In this document: one piece after another, positions 1-6,281 of the stretch | How the letters are laid out: every line of letters begins with the position of its first letter | Numbering within the stretch: position 1 is the stretch's first letter | Assembly (NCBI GenBank): GCA_027016475.1 | Contig: JALUTL010000311.1 | Coordinates: forward strand, 1-9,537 | Length of the DNA: 9,537 nucleotides | From: Candidatus Heimdallarchaeota archaeon | Lineage (GTDB): Archaea > Asgardarchaeota > Heimdallarchaeia > Heimdallarchaeales > Kariarchaeaceae | Direction: 5' to 3' | Notes under the pieces: generated by a model | What the model was told of the DNA's origin: nothing | The model's database searches: none | Seen by the model: the letters and a program-made list of their open reading frames with translations, nothing else | Translations under genes and position numbers: made by a program

Positions 1-198
1 GATGAAATATTCGAAAAGATACTTGACCTGAAAACGTTGAAGCTAAGTATTTTGCTGGTTGAACAAAGAGCAACCCGGGCGTTGAAGATCAGCGACCGTG
101 GCTATGTCTTGGTATCTGGCGAGGTTGCCTATAGCGGTACCGCCGAGGAATTAATTGGAAATGAAAAAATTGGGGAGCTGTATTTAGGAAAGAGGTGA
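1..198 (+). CDS. livF: Branched-chain amino-acid ABC transporter ATPase LivF, C-terminal fragment
   Basis: Only the last 65 codons are inside the window; the gene begins upstream. The fragment contains LLVEQRATRAL, which matches the switch region of LivF ATPases (usually LLVEQNA..AL). LivF characteristically has Gln where most ABC ATPases have the switch His. It is followed by SDRGYVLVSGEVAYSGTAEE and the family-typical ending ELYLGKR. LivF is one of two cytoplasmic ATPases that pair with LivG to power import of leucine, isoleucine, valine or related substrates. The Walker motifs lie outside the window. The stop is 4 nt before the livH start, so the genes are certainly one operon. The order livF-livH-livMG differs from the common bacterial order H-M-G-F. 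Confidence 0.9.
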   Translation, partial: DEIFEKILDLKTLKLSILLVEQRATRALKISDRGYVLVSGEVAYSGTAEELIGNEKIGELYLGKR

Positions 199-202
199 AA
201 AA

Positions 203-1411
203 ATGAGCGAAGAAAAACGTGTAGTTGAAGAAGTTAGCGCAGTTGAATTGTCTTATTTTGAAGAGCATCCGATAAGAGTCTTGACAATTTCACTGCTAGT
301 ACTGCTATTTTTGTCCTATCTGTTTACAATAAACTTCAATGTGCTGGGAACTAATTATTTTGCACAAACCATTTTCAGCATTAGCAGAGCGGCTCTGTTC
401 ATAATGGTTAGTGTTGGATTGACGTTGACTACAAGGGTTCTCAAATTTGCTAATTTTGCACATGCAGAATTTTTGGTTGTTGGCGTCTACACTGCCATTG
501 CAATGTATAGAAGCCCATTTTTTACAACCTCATGCATCGGGTCATTTTGCATGGACAATATCTTTGTTGTAATGGTGTTTGCTTTTATAGTAACTGGAAT
601 AATTGCTGTGATTGGTGAAATTTTAGTTTTTGGTCCTCTCAGAAAACGAAACGCAACACCGCTTTCGTTGATGGTGGCCTCAATTGGTTTAGGCTTAATT
701 ATTCGCCAATTAATTGCAGAAATATTCGGTTCAACTCTACAGAGAGCAGAGCCCAGATACCCTGGTTTCTTCGATACGATCGGAGAAAACCTTACTGGTT
801 TGGGTGGGATAGGCATTTTCTTAGGGGTCTGGTTCAATCAATTTACCGACCTTGACCTGCCTGGAGGAGTTTATAGCATTCGAATGAATCGAACCGATGT
901 ATGGGGGATTACTGTAATGGTTTTGATGATAACTGCTTTAAAAATACTTTTTACCAAAACTGAGCTTGGAATTTCTATGAGGGCAACCGCAGATGATGAA
1001 AGCTTGGCCCAAATCAGCGGAATCAACACACAAAGGGTAGTGTATTGGACATGGTTTATAGCTGGAGGTGTAACTGGGGTAGGTGCATTGTTCTTATTGG
1101 GGCCAACAAACACACAGCCAGCGAGTGGTTTTTTGCAATTGCTTATCATATTCTCAGTAGTGACATTGGGTGGGTTTGATTCATTTGAGGGCACTTTGGT
1201 GAGTGGATTCATAATTTCATTCATTCAGGCCTTCACAATAATTGCAAACGAAGAAATAAGGGCAATAGAGCGTGAATTGGGAAGAAAGATCGTCTTTTGG
1301 TCAACCAATCAGGATTGGTCTCTTTTCGGTCCTTTCTTGGTAATAATCATTGTTCTGATTGTCAGGCCCCGTGGGATTTTTGGATTGATTGATCCAAAGG
1401 CAAAACTGTAG
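203..1411 (+). CDS. livH: Branched-chain amino-acid ABC transporter permease LivH
   Basis: This is a 402-residue polytopic membrane protein of the LivH permease family, which forms half of the translocation channel together with LivM. Family signatures in order are a GLTLTTRVLKFANFAHAEF block with NFAHAE at residues 84-89 (usually NFAHGE), FGPLRKR, GISMRATADDE around residues 256-266 (the cytoplasmic EAA-like loop that docks the ATPase), and GGFDSFEGTLVSG near the end. The start ATG follows GGTGA at 194-198, itself overlapping the livF stop. The protein is about 100 residues longer than typical LivH. The excess includes an acidic N-terminal tail, an additional hydrophobic helix (about 28-45), and a longer stretch around 190-235. 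C111 and C116 lie in a predicted non-cytoplasmic loop and could form a disulfide (inference). The substrate cannot be fixed from sequence; amides, urea or other amino acids are possible for this family. Confidence 0.9.
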   Translation: MSEEKRVVEEVSAVELSYFEEHPIRVLTISLLVLLFLSYLFTINFNVLGTNYFAQTIFSISRAALFIMVSVGLTLTTRVLKFANFAHAEFLVVGVYTAIAMYRSPFFTTSCIGSFCMDNIFVVMVFAFIVTGIIAVIGEILVFGPLRKRNATPLSLMVASIGLGLIIRQLIAEIFGSTLQRAEPRYPGFFDTIGENLTGLGGIGIFLGVWFNQFTDLDLPGGVYSIRMNRTDVWGITVMVLMITALKILFTKTELGISMRATADDESLAQISGINTQRVVYWTWFIAGGVTGVGALFLLGPTNTQPASGFLQLLIIFSVVTLGGFDSFEGTLVSGFIISFIQAFTIIANEEIRAIERELGRKIVFWSTNQDWSLFGPFLVIIIVLIVRPRGIFGLIDPKAKL

Positions 1412-1423
1412 GTGAAGAATATG
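1410..1423 (+). promoter_or_regulatory. Ribosome binding site deciding the livMG start
   Basis: GGTGA at 1411-1415 complements the archaeal 16S 3' end and sits 5 nt before ATG 1421. The same motif sits 4 nt before the livH ATG. The in-frame GTG at 1412 lies inside this motif and is therefore an unlikely start. Confidence 0.7.
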
Positions 1424-3754
1424 TCAACAAAAGGAAATGAAACAATCAATTTAACAGGAATTACTCAAAAGAAAAGTGAAGCAAACCTGGTGGTTGCATC
1501 AATCATCGCAGTCGTGGTTTTCATTGCATTCTTTTTACCACTACTTGTGGTATCTACCTCACCTACAACATACATTCTTTCTTCTTTGGCCTTTGTTTTC
1601 ATATATGCTGCAATGGCCTTGAGTTTAAATCTGGAAGTTGGATACATTGGATTGCCAAACTTTGGAAAAGTTGCGTTTGTCGCAGTCGGTGCTTATACAT
1701 TTGCCATACTTGAAGAAGGAGGACATAATACTCCTCTGATAAACATGTTATGGGCTGTTGTGGCAACTGCAATTTTTGGAATTGTCATTACGCTTCCGTC
1801 ATTGCGATTGAAAGAGGATTATTTCGCGATTGTTACAATTGTTGCTGGAGAGATAGTCCGAATCGTAGTTACAAACGAGGAAAGGTTTGGAGGTTTTTCC
1901 GGTATCAGCGTGATAAATCCTGTTTTCGAGAAGTACAGCCCCGATGACAAGCTAGGGCATATTTTCATATCATTTCGGGGATACATATTCTTATTAGTGT
2001 TCTTGGCTGTACTTACGACATTTGGTATACACAAAACATGGGATTATGCGCAAAGTATCGGGAAACGGGGTAAATTGAAGGCATTGCAGGATGTTGAAAG
2101 ATATTCTGTGTTTCTAGTCATCTTGGGATTTGCACTCAACTATATCGGTTTTCTTGATGACTCTCCATCTTTTGGTTTAGATTTGCTCCTTCTTATCTTT
2201 CTTGCTGTCATCCGTTTCCACATCATGGTAATTGAGGGAGGAGAAGATCTTTCCTATTATTTTACATCAATAATTGTGCTTGCCACAGGCACTGTTTTAT
2301 TTGTACTAAGATTTTTTGGAGATCCAAGGACTGATATTTCTACACCTCAATGGTATAACACCCTTTTGGCATTTTCAGCTCTATGCATCGTCTATTTGGT
2401 AGTGCAGGATATAGATTCTTCTCCAATGGGCCGCACTTTCAGAGCATTACGCGAAGATGACACAAGTGCAATCAGCGTAGGCAAAGGTCTTTTGGAATAC
2501 CGTCTGAAGAACCTCATAATTGCGAGCTTGCTTGTCGGGCTAGTGTCTCCCTTGTTTGCTTTTCAATTGACCAGTGTAACCCCATTTGCCTTTGTGCCAT
2601 TGCTGACTTTTTCGTTGTATACCATGCTTATAATTGGGGGAACAGGAAACAACAAGGGTGTGATTTACGGCGCAGTTGTCGTTCAACTGTTGACACAAGC
2701 AACATCCAAATTAAACGACTTGAATTTAACATATCCATGGGGAACCACTGCTCGTCCATCCAATTGGGCTTTAATTATCTTGGGTGCTGCATTAATCCTC
2801 TTCCTGATTTTTGGACCAGAAGGGGTCTTCCCAGAGAAAAAATACAACAATCAAAAGTATTATGATTTGATGCAGTCATATGCTCAAAAGGACGTTACCC
2901 CTTCAAATCCCATCATCGACTTGGTTGAGAGAATCACTAAAGCAGAGAAGGTTCAGAAACCTCAATCAGTGGGAGACCAAGTGTTGCACGCTGAAAACAT
3001 TCATAAATACTTTGGTGGAGTAAAAGCTTTGAATGGAACAACTGTTTCTGTAAAGAAAGGTGAGCTGACCGCATTGATAGGTCCGAATGGATCTGGAAAA
3101 AGTACTTTTTTCAATGTAATAACTGGATTTCTTCAGCCCGAACTGCATAGTGGAGAAATTTTGTTTGAAAGTATGTCCATTAAAGGGATGCCACCACATA
3201 GGATTCCAAGAAAGGGTATGGTAAGGACTTTTCAACACACACGCAATTTTCCCAACATGACTGTCTTGGAAAACATGCTCGTGTCTCCTTTCAAACAAAC
3301 TGGTGAAAGTATTGTATGGGGCTTCCTGTACAAATCTGTCTGGAGACATGAAGAGGCAAAGTATGTCAAAAAAGCACTTGAAATATTGAACTTCCTTGAA
3401 ATTAGCCATGTAAGTGATCATTTGGCAAGTGAGCTTTCAGGAGGACAACAGAAACTTTTGGCTATAGGGCGTCTTTTGATGACTGAACCTTCACTCTTGC
3501 TTTTGGATGAGCCAGTGGCTGGTGTAAATCCAACATTGGCCAACAAAATTTTTGATCAGATCATATCTTTGAAGAACAATGAAGGAATTGATGTGTTACT
3601 GATCGAACACAACATGGATGTAGTCATGTCATTTTCTGACCGGATAATTGTAATGGCTGATGGAAGAGTAATTGCCGAAGGTGATGCAGACACAATTCAA
3701 AAGGACAGGAAAGTGTTGGATGCATATCTTGGAGAAAGTCCAGACGAAGCCTAA
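1421..3754 (+). CDS. livM-livG: LivM-LivG fusion: branched-chain amino-acid ABC permease joined to ATPase
   Basis: One uninterrupted frame encodes a permease followed by an ATPase, normally two separate genes. The frame opens with GTG at 1412, but ATG at 1421 is preferred because GGTGA (1411-1415) lies 5 nt before it; this gives 777 residues. The LivM half (about 1-480) shows VGYIGLPNFGKVAF from residue 73, LRLKEDYFAIVTIVAGEIVR from 128, GGFSGIS at 157-163, PMGRTFRALREDD from 335, and GGTGNNKGVIYGA. A charged linker leads into the LivG half (about 525-777). This has Walker A GPNGSGKST at 554-562, the Q-loop in RTFQHTRNFPNMTVLENM, signature LSGGQQ at 672-677, Walker B LLLLDEP with D696 and E697, and switch H730 in LLIEHNM. 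All catalytic ATPase residues are present, so the fusion should be active. About 170 residues separate GGFSGIS from PMGR, roughly 100 more than in ordinary LivM. Confidence 0.92.
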   Translation: MSTKGNETINLTGITQKKSEANLVVASIIAVVVFIAFFLPLLVVSTSPTTYILSSLAFVFIYAAMALSLNLEVGYIGLPNFGKVAFVAVGAYTFAILEEGGHNTPLINMLWAVVATAIFGIVITLPSLRLKEDYFAIVTIVAGEIVRIVVTNEERFGGFSGISVINPVFEKYSPDDKLGHIFISFRGYIFLLVFLAVLTTFGIHKTWDYAQSIGKRGKLKALQDVERYSVFLVILGFALNYIGFLDDSPSFGLDLLLLIFLAVIRFHIMVIEGGEDLSYYFTSIIVLATGTVLFVLRFFGDPRTDISTPQWYNTLLAFSALCIVYLVVQDIDSSPMGRTFRALREDDTSAISVGKGLLEYRLKNLIIASLLVGLVSPLFAFQLTSVTPFAFVPLLTFSLYTMLIIGGTGNNKGVIYGAVVVQLLTQATSKLNDLNLTYPWGTTARPSNWALIILGAALILFLIFGPEGVFPEKKYNNQKYYDLMQSYAQKDVTPSNPIIDLVERITKAEKVQKPQSVGDQVLHAENIHKYFGGVKALNGTTVSVKKGELTALIGPNGSGKSTFFNVITGFLQPELHSGEILFESMSIKGMPPHRIPRKGMVRTFQHTRNFPNMTVLENMLVSPFKQTGESIVWGFLYKSVWRHEEAKYVKKALEILNFLEISHVSDHLASELSGGQQKLLAIGRLLMTEPSLLLLDEPVAGVNPTLANKIFDQIISLKNNEGIDVLLIEHNMDVVMSFSDRIIVMADGRVIAEGDADTIQKDRKVLDAYLGESPDEA

Positions 3755-3765
3755 GCTTTTTCCAA
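3755..3765 (+). terminator. Candidate U-tract terminator after livMG
   Basis: A run of six T (3757-3762) begins two bases after the livMG stop. Archaeal transcription often ends at such U-tracts without a hairpin. No stem-loop is seen. The call rests only on position and the T-run. Confidence 0.3.
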
Positions 3766-3840
3766 GAAGAGTATGGCCAAATTCTATATGGGCAACTTCG
3801 TTCCTTATCATATCAAATATTGGCATTCCAAATTAATAGT

Positions 3841-3972
3841 ATGAACATTGAAAACCAACCAAACCTAGATATCATTACTGAAAGACAAAAAGAGATCAAA
3901 AAAAAATTAATTGAGGCTCTTGAGGCTTTAATCAAGGCAACAGAGACAGAGAAAAAGAACGATCTTAGTTAA
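3841..3972 (+). CDS. Small charged helical protein (43 aa), unknown function
   Basis: An ATG-to-TAA frame of 43 residues fills the gap between livMG and the convergent SufR-like gene, overlapping the latter by 8 nt. The product is rich in Lys and Glu, has no Cys, Trp, Gly, Phe or Tyr, and its core (ITERQKEIKKKLIEALEALI) reads as one amphipathic helix. I do not recognise a family. In favour of a real gene: an AT-rich TATA-like stretch (TATCAAATAT, 3811-3820) lies 20-30 nt before the ATG, the spacing seen at other leaderless starts here. Against: it is short, lacks a ribosome binding site, and contains a run of nine A that may serve as a terminator for the opposite gene. Confidence 0.42.
   Translation: MNIENQPNLDIITERQKEIKKKLIEALEALIKATETEKKNDLS
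3898..3906 (-). terminator. Candidate U-tract terminator for the SufR-like gene
   Basis: Nine consecutive A on the + strand give a U9 tract on the minus-strand transcript, about 60 nt past the SufR-like stop. This suits archaeal U-tract termination. It lies within the putative small + strand ORF, where it encodes lysines, so the run could have either cause. Confidence 0.35.
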
Positions 3973-4690
3973 GAATAACAAACCGACATACGTTGTCACC
4001 TGAGACCACCCTATGATCATTATGCACTTCCGTATCAAACAGTTCCCTGAACATTTCAGTTTCAATCTGACATGCTTCGGGAAATTCCTCTGCCAATTCA
4101 AAAATGGGGCAATTGTATTCATACAGTTCAATTTTACTCTGCACTACCTTGAGTTCAACCATGTATCCTTCTTCATCTCTTAGTTTCGCAACTTTTGAGA
4201 TCCAGTCCAAATCATATGGTTTATTTTTCTCGTGAATTTTCTCTGGTTTTGTTTTGATTGCCTCTGCCTTTTGCTTGTATTCTTCCTTGATTTCTTCCTT
4301 TCTCTGCCTTAGAAATGTTACTACGGCTGATCGCCCTAGATTTTCTTCAATGAATTTCAAAGCGTTCACTGATATCGATGCGTACGCCTTTGGGAATATA
4401 TTCACCGCCAAATCTGAAAGCCTAAGCATAAGCTTTGGTCTACCTTTTCCGGTTGGCTTTTCATGATACCTCTCAACCAATCCTTCATTTTCCAAAACTC
4501 TGACCTGTTTGAGAACTGCCATCTTAGTTACTTCCAGCTTATCGGCCATTTCCTGCAGAGATATACCTCCAGTTTTTTTCAAAAGAAGTAGTATTCTTTT
4601 TTTCGTTAACGAAAAAAAATGAAAGCTGGACGCATTGTCAATTTCAATGGTCTTTTCTATGTTGCTCCAGTCTTCCTTTTTGTTTTTCAC
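3965..4690 (-). CDS. SufR-like iron-sulfur transcriptional regulator (winged helix, three-Cys C-terminus)
   Basis: This is a 241-residue DNA-binding protein. Residues about 28-92 form a winged helix: SLTKKRILLLL, a recognition helix near VTKMAVLKQVRVLENEGLV (about 54-72), and a wing with GRPK at 83-86. The following LRLSDLAVNIFPKAY resembles the LT..G...FP..Y of SufR proteins. A charged, likely coiled segment lies at about 125-155. The C-terminal domain contains NCPIFELAEEFPEACQIE and a final GDNVCRF, giving Cys194, Cys207 and Cys235 spaced C-X12-C-X27-C. SufR from cyanobacteria has C-X12-C-X13-C-X14-C holding an Fe-S cluster; here the third position is Glu. The likely role is sensing Fe-S status or redox and regulating genes, but no suf genes are in the window. 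The GTG start fits a TATA box about 25 nt upstream (leaderless). An 18-bp dyad overlaps that promoter, suggesting autoregulation. Confidence 0.75.
   Translation of the reverse strand: MKNKKEDWSNIEKTIEIDNASSFHFFSLTKKRILLLLKKTGGISLQEMADKLEVTKMAVLKQVRVLENEGLVERYHEKPTGKGRPKLMLRLSDLAVNIFPKAYASISVNALKFIEENLGRSAVVTFLRQRKEEIKEEYKQKAEAIKTKPEKIHEKNKPYDLDWISKVAKLRDEEGYMVELKVVQSKIELYEYNCPIFELAEEFPEACQIETEMFRELFDTEVHNDHRVVSGDNVCRFVILN
4597..4618. repeat. Perfect 22-bp palindrome inside the SufR-like gene
   Basis: Seven T, then CGTTAACG, then seven A form a perfect inverted repeat with no spacer. It lies 72-93 nt downstream of the GTG start and encodes FFSLTKK just before the winged helix. It could be a downstream operator, a cruciform-prone site or a coincidence of Phe and Lys codons. 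Confidence 0.8.
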
Positions 4691-4711
4691 ATAGATACTT
4701 CATCATCCAAA

Positions 4712-4719
4712 TTAATAAA
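4712..4719 (-). promoter_or_regulatory. TATA box of the SufR-like gene
   Basis: The minus strand reads TTTATTAA, centred about 25 nt before the GTG start at 4690. This matches archaeal TATA spacing to a transcription start at the first codon, so a leaderless mRNA is expected. It explains the lack of a ribosome binding site. Confidence 0.55.
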
Positions 4720-4732
4720 CCATATGGTCTAT
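4715..4732. promoter_or_regulatory. Candidate operator: 18-bp dyad over the SufR-like promoter
   Basis: The core ACCATATGGT (4719-4728) is a perfect 10-bp palindrome. It extends to ATAAACCATATGGTCTAT with one mismatched pair. It overlaps the TATA box and the position where the BRE/TFB would bind, so an occupying dimer would block initiation. The SufR-like protein itself is the obvious candidate ligand (inference). Confidence 0.45.
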
Positions 4733-4739
4733 GAAATTG

Positions 4740-5090
4740 TTAGAGGTTCTCCATTTCTTCCATAAGCAAGATAAGTTTTGTAAGCAGCGCTCTTTCCTCA
4801 TTTGAAATTCGTCCATCCTCAAAAGCTTTTGAGCTGGCCTCTTGGATAATGCGCTTTTCAAACACATGGATCTGAACCAACTCTTCGTCAGTTATTACAC
4901 CATCATTGGCCGCACTGGAAACCAATGAGAAGAATTTCTCCAAATTGAAATTGATGCTATTGAGAAGCTGCATTTCTTCTAAACTAATTTCCCCATCAGC
5001 TTCTGCAATCTTGTTCAATTCCCCGATTATTTCTTTTGCTTTCTTCAGTTTCGAAAGGATATTCTGTATCCGTTCCTCATCCTTTTCCAT
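4740..5090 (-). CDS. Small TerB-like helical protein with three DGxIxxEE repeats
   Basis: This is a 116-residue acidic protein, soluble by composition, with no signal peptide, membrane helix or Cys. Its key feature is a motif repeated three times: DGEISLEE (32-39), DGVITDEE (63-70) and DGRISNEE (92-99), each preceded by a helix ending in A and followed by a hydrophobic helix. Spacing is 31 and 29 residues. The A..DG.I...E pattern is typical of TerB/DjlA-like all-helical domains (tellurite-resistance TerB fold), whose acidic residues can bind metal. EF-hand loops share D-G-x-I-x-x-x-E, but the required Asp at loop positions 1 and 3 is absent, so classical calcium binding is less likely. The ATG has a TATA box about 27 nt upstream and no ribosome binding site, fitting a leaderless transcript. 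The role is unknown; the SufR-like gene follows 49 nt downstream with its own promoter. Confidence 0.65.
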   Translation of the reverse strand: MEKDEERIQNILSKLKKAKEIIGELNKIAEADGEISLEEMQLLNSINFNLEKFFSLVSSAANDGVITDEELVQIHVFEKRIIQEASSKAFEDGRISNEERALLTKLILLMEEMENL

Positions 5091-5112
5091 TGGATCTTTT
5101 TTTCATTGCTTC

Positions 5113-5120
5113 TTTATTAA
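5113..5120 (-). promoter_or_regulatory. TATA box of the TerB-like gene
   Basis: The minus strand reads TTAATAAA, centred 26-27 nt before the ATG at 5090, placing transcription initiation at the start codon. It indicates that this gene is transcribed separately from fni, whose stop lies 75 nt upstream. Confidence 0.55.
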
Positions 5121-5165
5121 GTTATTAGCCGTCAAATGGAAATGTTTTCAAAATTGAGTGTTTTA

Positions 5166-6254
5166 TTAATCCGACAACATCTTTCTTCCTTCTAGCCAAT
5201 CTCTTGCTTTTCCCATAGGAATTAGCTTATGCTTCATCCCGCGCAGTTCTTCGACCGTTTCCACTCCAAGAAGAAACATGACTCGTTTGATATTGAGGAA
5301 ATATTGCCTCAGCCATTTTTCAGCAGCCTCTTCTCCATAATTTACCAAAGCCTGAAGAACAGGTCTTGCTACTCCTACCATTTTTGCCCCCATCGCAAGT
5401 GCTTTGGCAGCCATAAGGCCATGATACATGCCGCCAGTGGAAATAATTGATGCTTTGGGAACCCTTGTTGCCTCCCAAGTGGCAAATGCAGTTGGGATTC
5501 CCCATTTCAACGTTTCGTCAGTCAGTGAAAGTGCATCCTCTCTTTCATTCCTAAATAACTCCAATTTTGGCCAGCTCGTTCCTCCAGCTCCTCCTACATC
5601 TATTGCAGCACATCCTATATTTACCAGCCTTCTTACCTCCTCCATCGCAATACCTGTCCCAACCTCCTTGACAATTACCGGTACTTCTGAATTTTTGCAG
5701 ATCATGTCCAAATTTTTCCAAGCATCTTTCCAATTTAGATCTCCTTCTGGTTGGCAAAGTTCTTGAAATGAATTTACATGTATGGCCATAGCGTCAGCCT
5801 TGATATCCTGTTGGGCTTTTACATAGCTCTCCATAGTAAAATCATAGGAAAATTGAACAAGCCCCAAGTTTCCAATTAGGAACACATCTGGCACTGTCTG
5901 TTTGACATCGAATGTCTCTCTGGTTTCAGGTCTCACAATCATGGCCCTTTGACTTCCTACACCCATTGGAATATTCAACTTGTGGCAAACCTTGGCCAAT
6001 TTCAAATTGATTTCTTTGGCCTTTGGATATCCTCCAGTCATACCCGCAATAAGAACCGGCGCATCAAACTCTCTTCCCAAAAAAGTAACTCCAGTTGAAA
6101 TGTCATTAAAATCAATATCAGGAATGGCAGTTGGAACGAACTCAAAGTATTCAAACCCATTGGTGACTCCTTCCACGGTCACGTTTTCTGTGATTGCCAA
6201 ATTGACATGATCCTCTTTTCTGTTCCGTATGACCATTCCACTGTCTTCGCTCAT
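5166..6254 (-). CDS. fni: Type 2 isopentenyl-diphosphate delta-isomerase (FMN-dependent)
   Basis: This 362-residue cytosolic flavoenzyme interconverts isopentenyl and dimethylallyl diphosphate, the step that starts archaeal isoprenoid lipid synthesis from mevalonate-derived precursors. Visible family motifs are RNRKEDH (10-16, substrate phosphate binding), APVLIAGMTGG (65-75), MGVGSQRAM (97-105), HVNSFQELCQPEGD (159-172) with His159, Asn161, Gln164 and Glu165 matching the catalytic Gln and Mg-binding Glu region, VIVKEVGTGI with Lys196 (FMN), GGAGGTSW (221-228), and STGGMYHGLMAAKALAMGA (FMN phosphate). Length is normal. The frame extends upstream to a TTG at 6269, but ATG 6254 is chosen because AGGAGG lies 5 nt before it. 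The common GGIR.G.D motif reads GGMYHGL, a modest deviation. Flanking genes are not mevalonate-pathway genes. Confidence 0.93.
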   Translation of the reverse strand: MSEDSGMVIRNRKEDHVNLAITENVTVEGVTNGFEYFEFVPTAIPDIDFNDISTGVTFLGREFDAPVLIAGMTGGYPKAKEINLKLAKVCHKLNIPMGVGSQRAMIVRPETRETFDVKQTVPDVFLIGNLGLVQFSYDFTMESYVKAQQDIKADAMAIHVNSFQELCQPEGDLNWKDAWKNLDMICKNSEVPVIVKEVGTGIAMEEVRRLVNIGCAAIDVGGAGGTSWPKLELFRNEREDALSLTDETLKWGIPTAFATWEATRVPKASIISTGGMYHGLMAAKALAMGAKMVGVARPVLQALVNYGEEAAEKWLRQYFLNIKRVMFLLGVETVEELRGMKHKLIPMGKARDWLEGRKMLSD

Positions 6255-6259
6255 TATAT

Positions 6260-6265
6260 CCTCCT
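6260..6265 (-). promoter_or_regulatory. Strong Shine-Dalgarno of fni
   Basis: The minus strand reads AGGAGG, 5 nt before ATG 6254. It decides the start against the upstream in-frame TTG. A TATA-like TTATATT at 6276-6282 is centred only about 25 nt before the same ATG, so this motif would be outside a transcript started from that box. Confidence 0.7.
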
Positions 6266-6281
6266 GCAAAAGTCAATATAA

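Noticed and set aside
487..1224. Two minus-strand open frames of about 116 codons opposite livH
   Set aside because: They are antisense to conserved permease motifs, their composition is low-complexity and Pro/Ile/Thr-rich, and no promoter or ribosome binding site is seen.
1412..1420. GTG at 1412 as the livMG start
   Set aside because: It lies inside the GGTGA motif that serves ATG 1421, and is directly abutted to the livH stop.
2966..3421. 151-codon minus-strand open frame opposite the LivG domain
   Set aside because: It is antisense to a clear ATPase domain, the product resembles no family, and it is rich in His, Phe and Ser as expected of a shadow frame.
4590..4620. Palindrome as an intrinsic terminator
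   Set aside because: It is inside an intact reading frame 70-90 nt from the start, and the stem itself consists of A/U pairs with only two G-C pairs per arm, too weak for a conventional hairpin terminator.
4740..5090. Three EF-hand calcium-binding loops
   Set aside because: The D-G-x-I-x-x-x-E half fits, but loop positions 1 and 3 are not acidic or polar in the right pattern (Ile28/Glu30, Ser59/Ala61, Lys88/Phe90), so TerB-like is the better reading.
5428..5766. 112-codon plus-strand open frame opposite fni
   Set aside because: It mirrors the strongly conserved isomerase gene; the product is Ser/Pro-rich without recognisable motifs.
6255..6269. TTG start extending fni by five residues
   Set aside because: The strong AGGAGG before ATG 6254 lies within this extension, and the extension adds nothing conserved.
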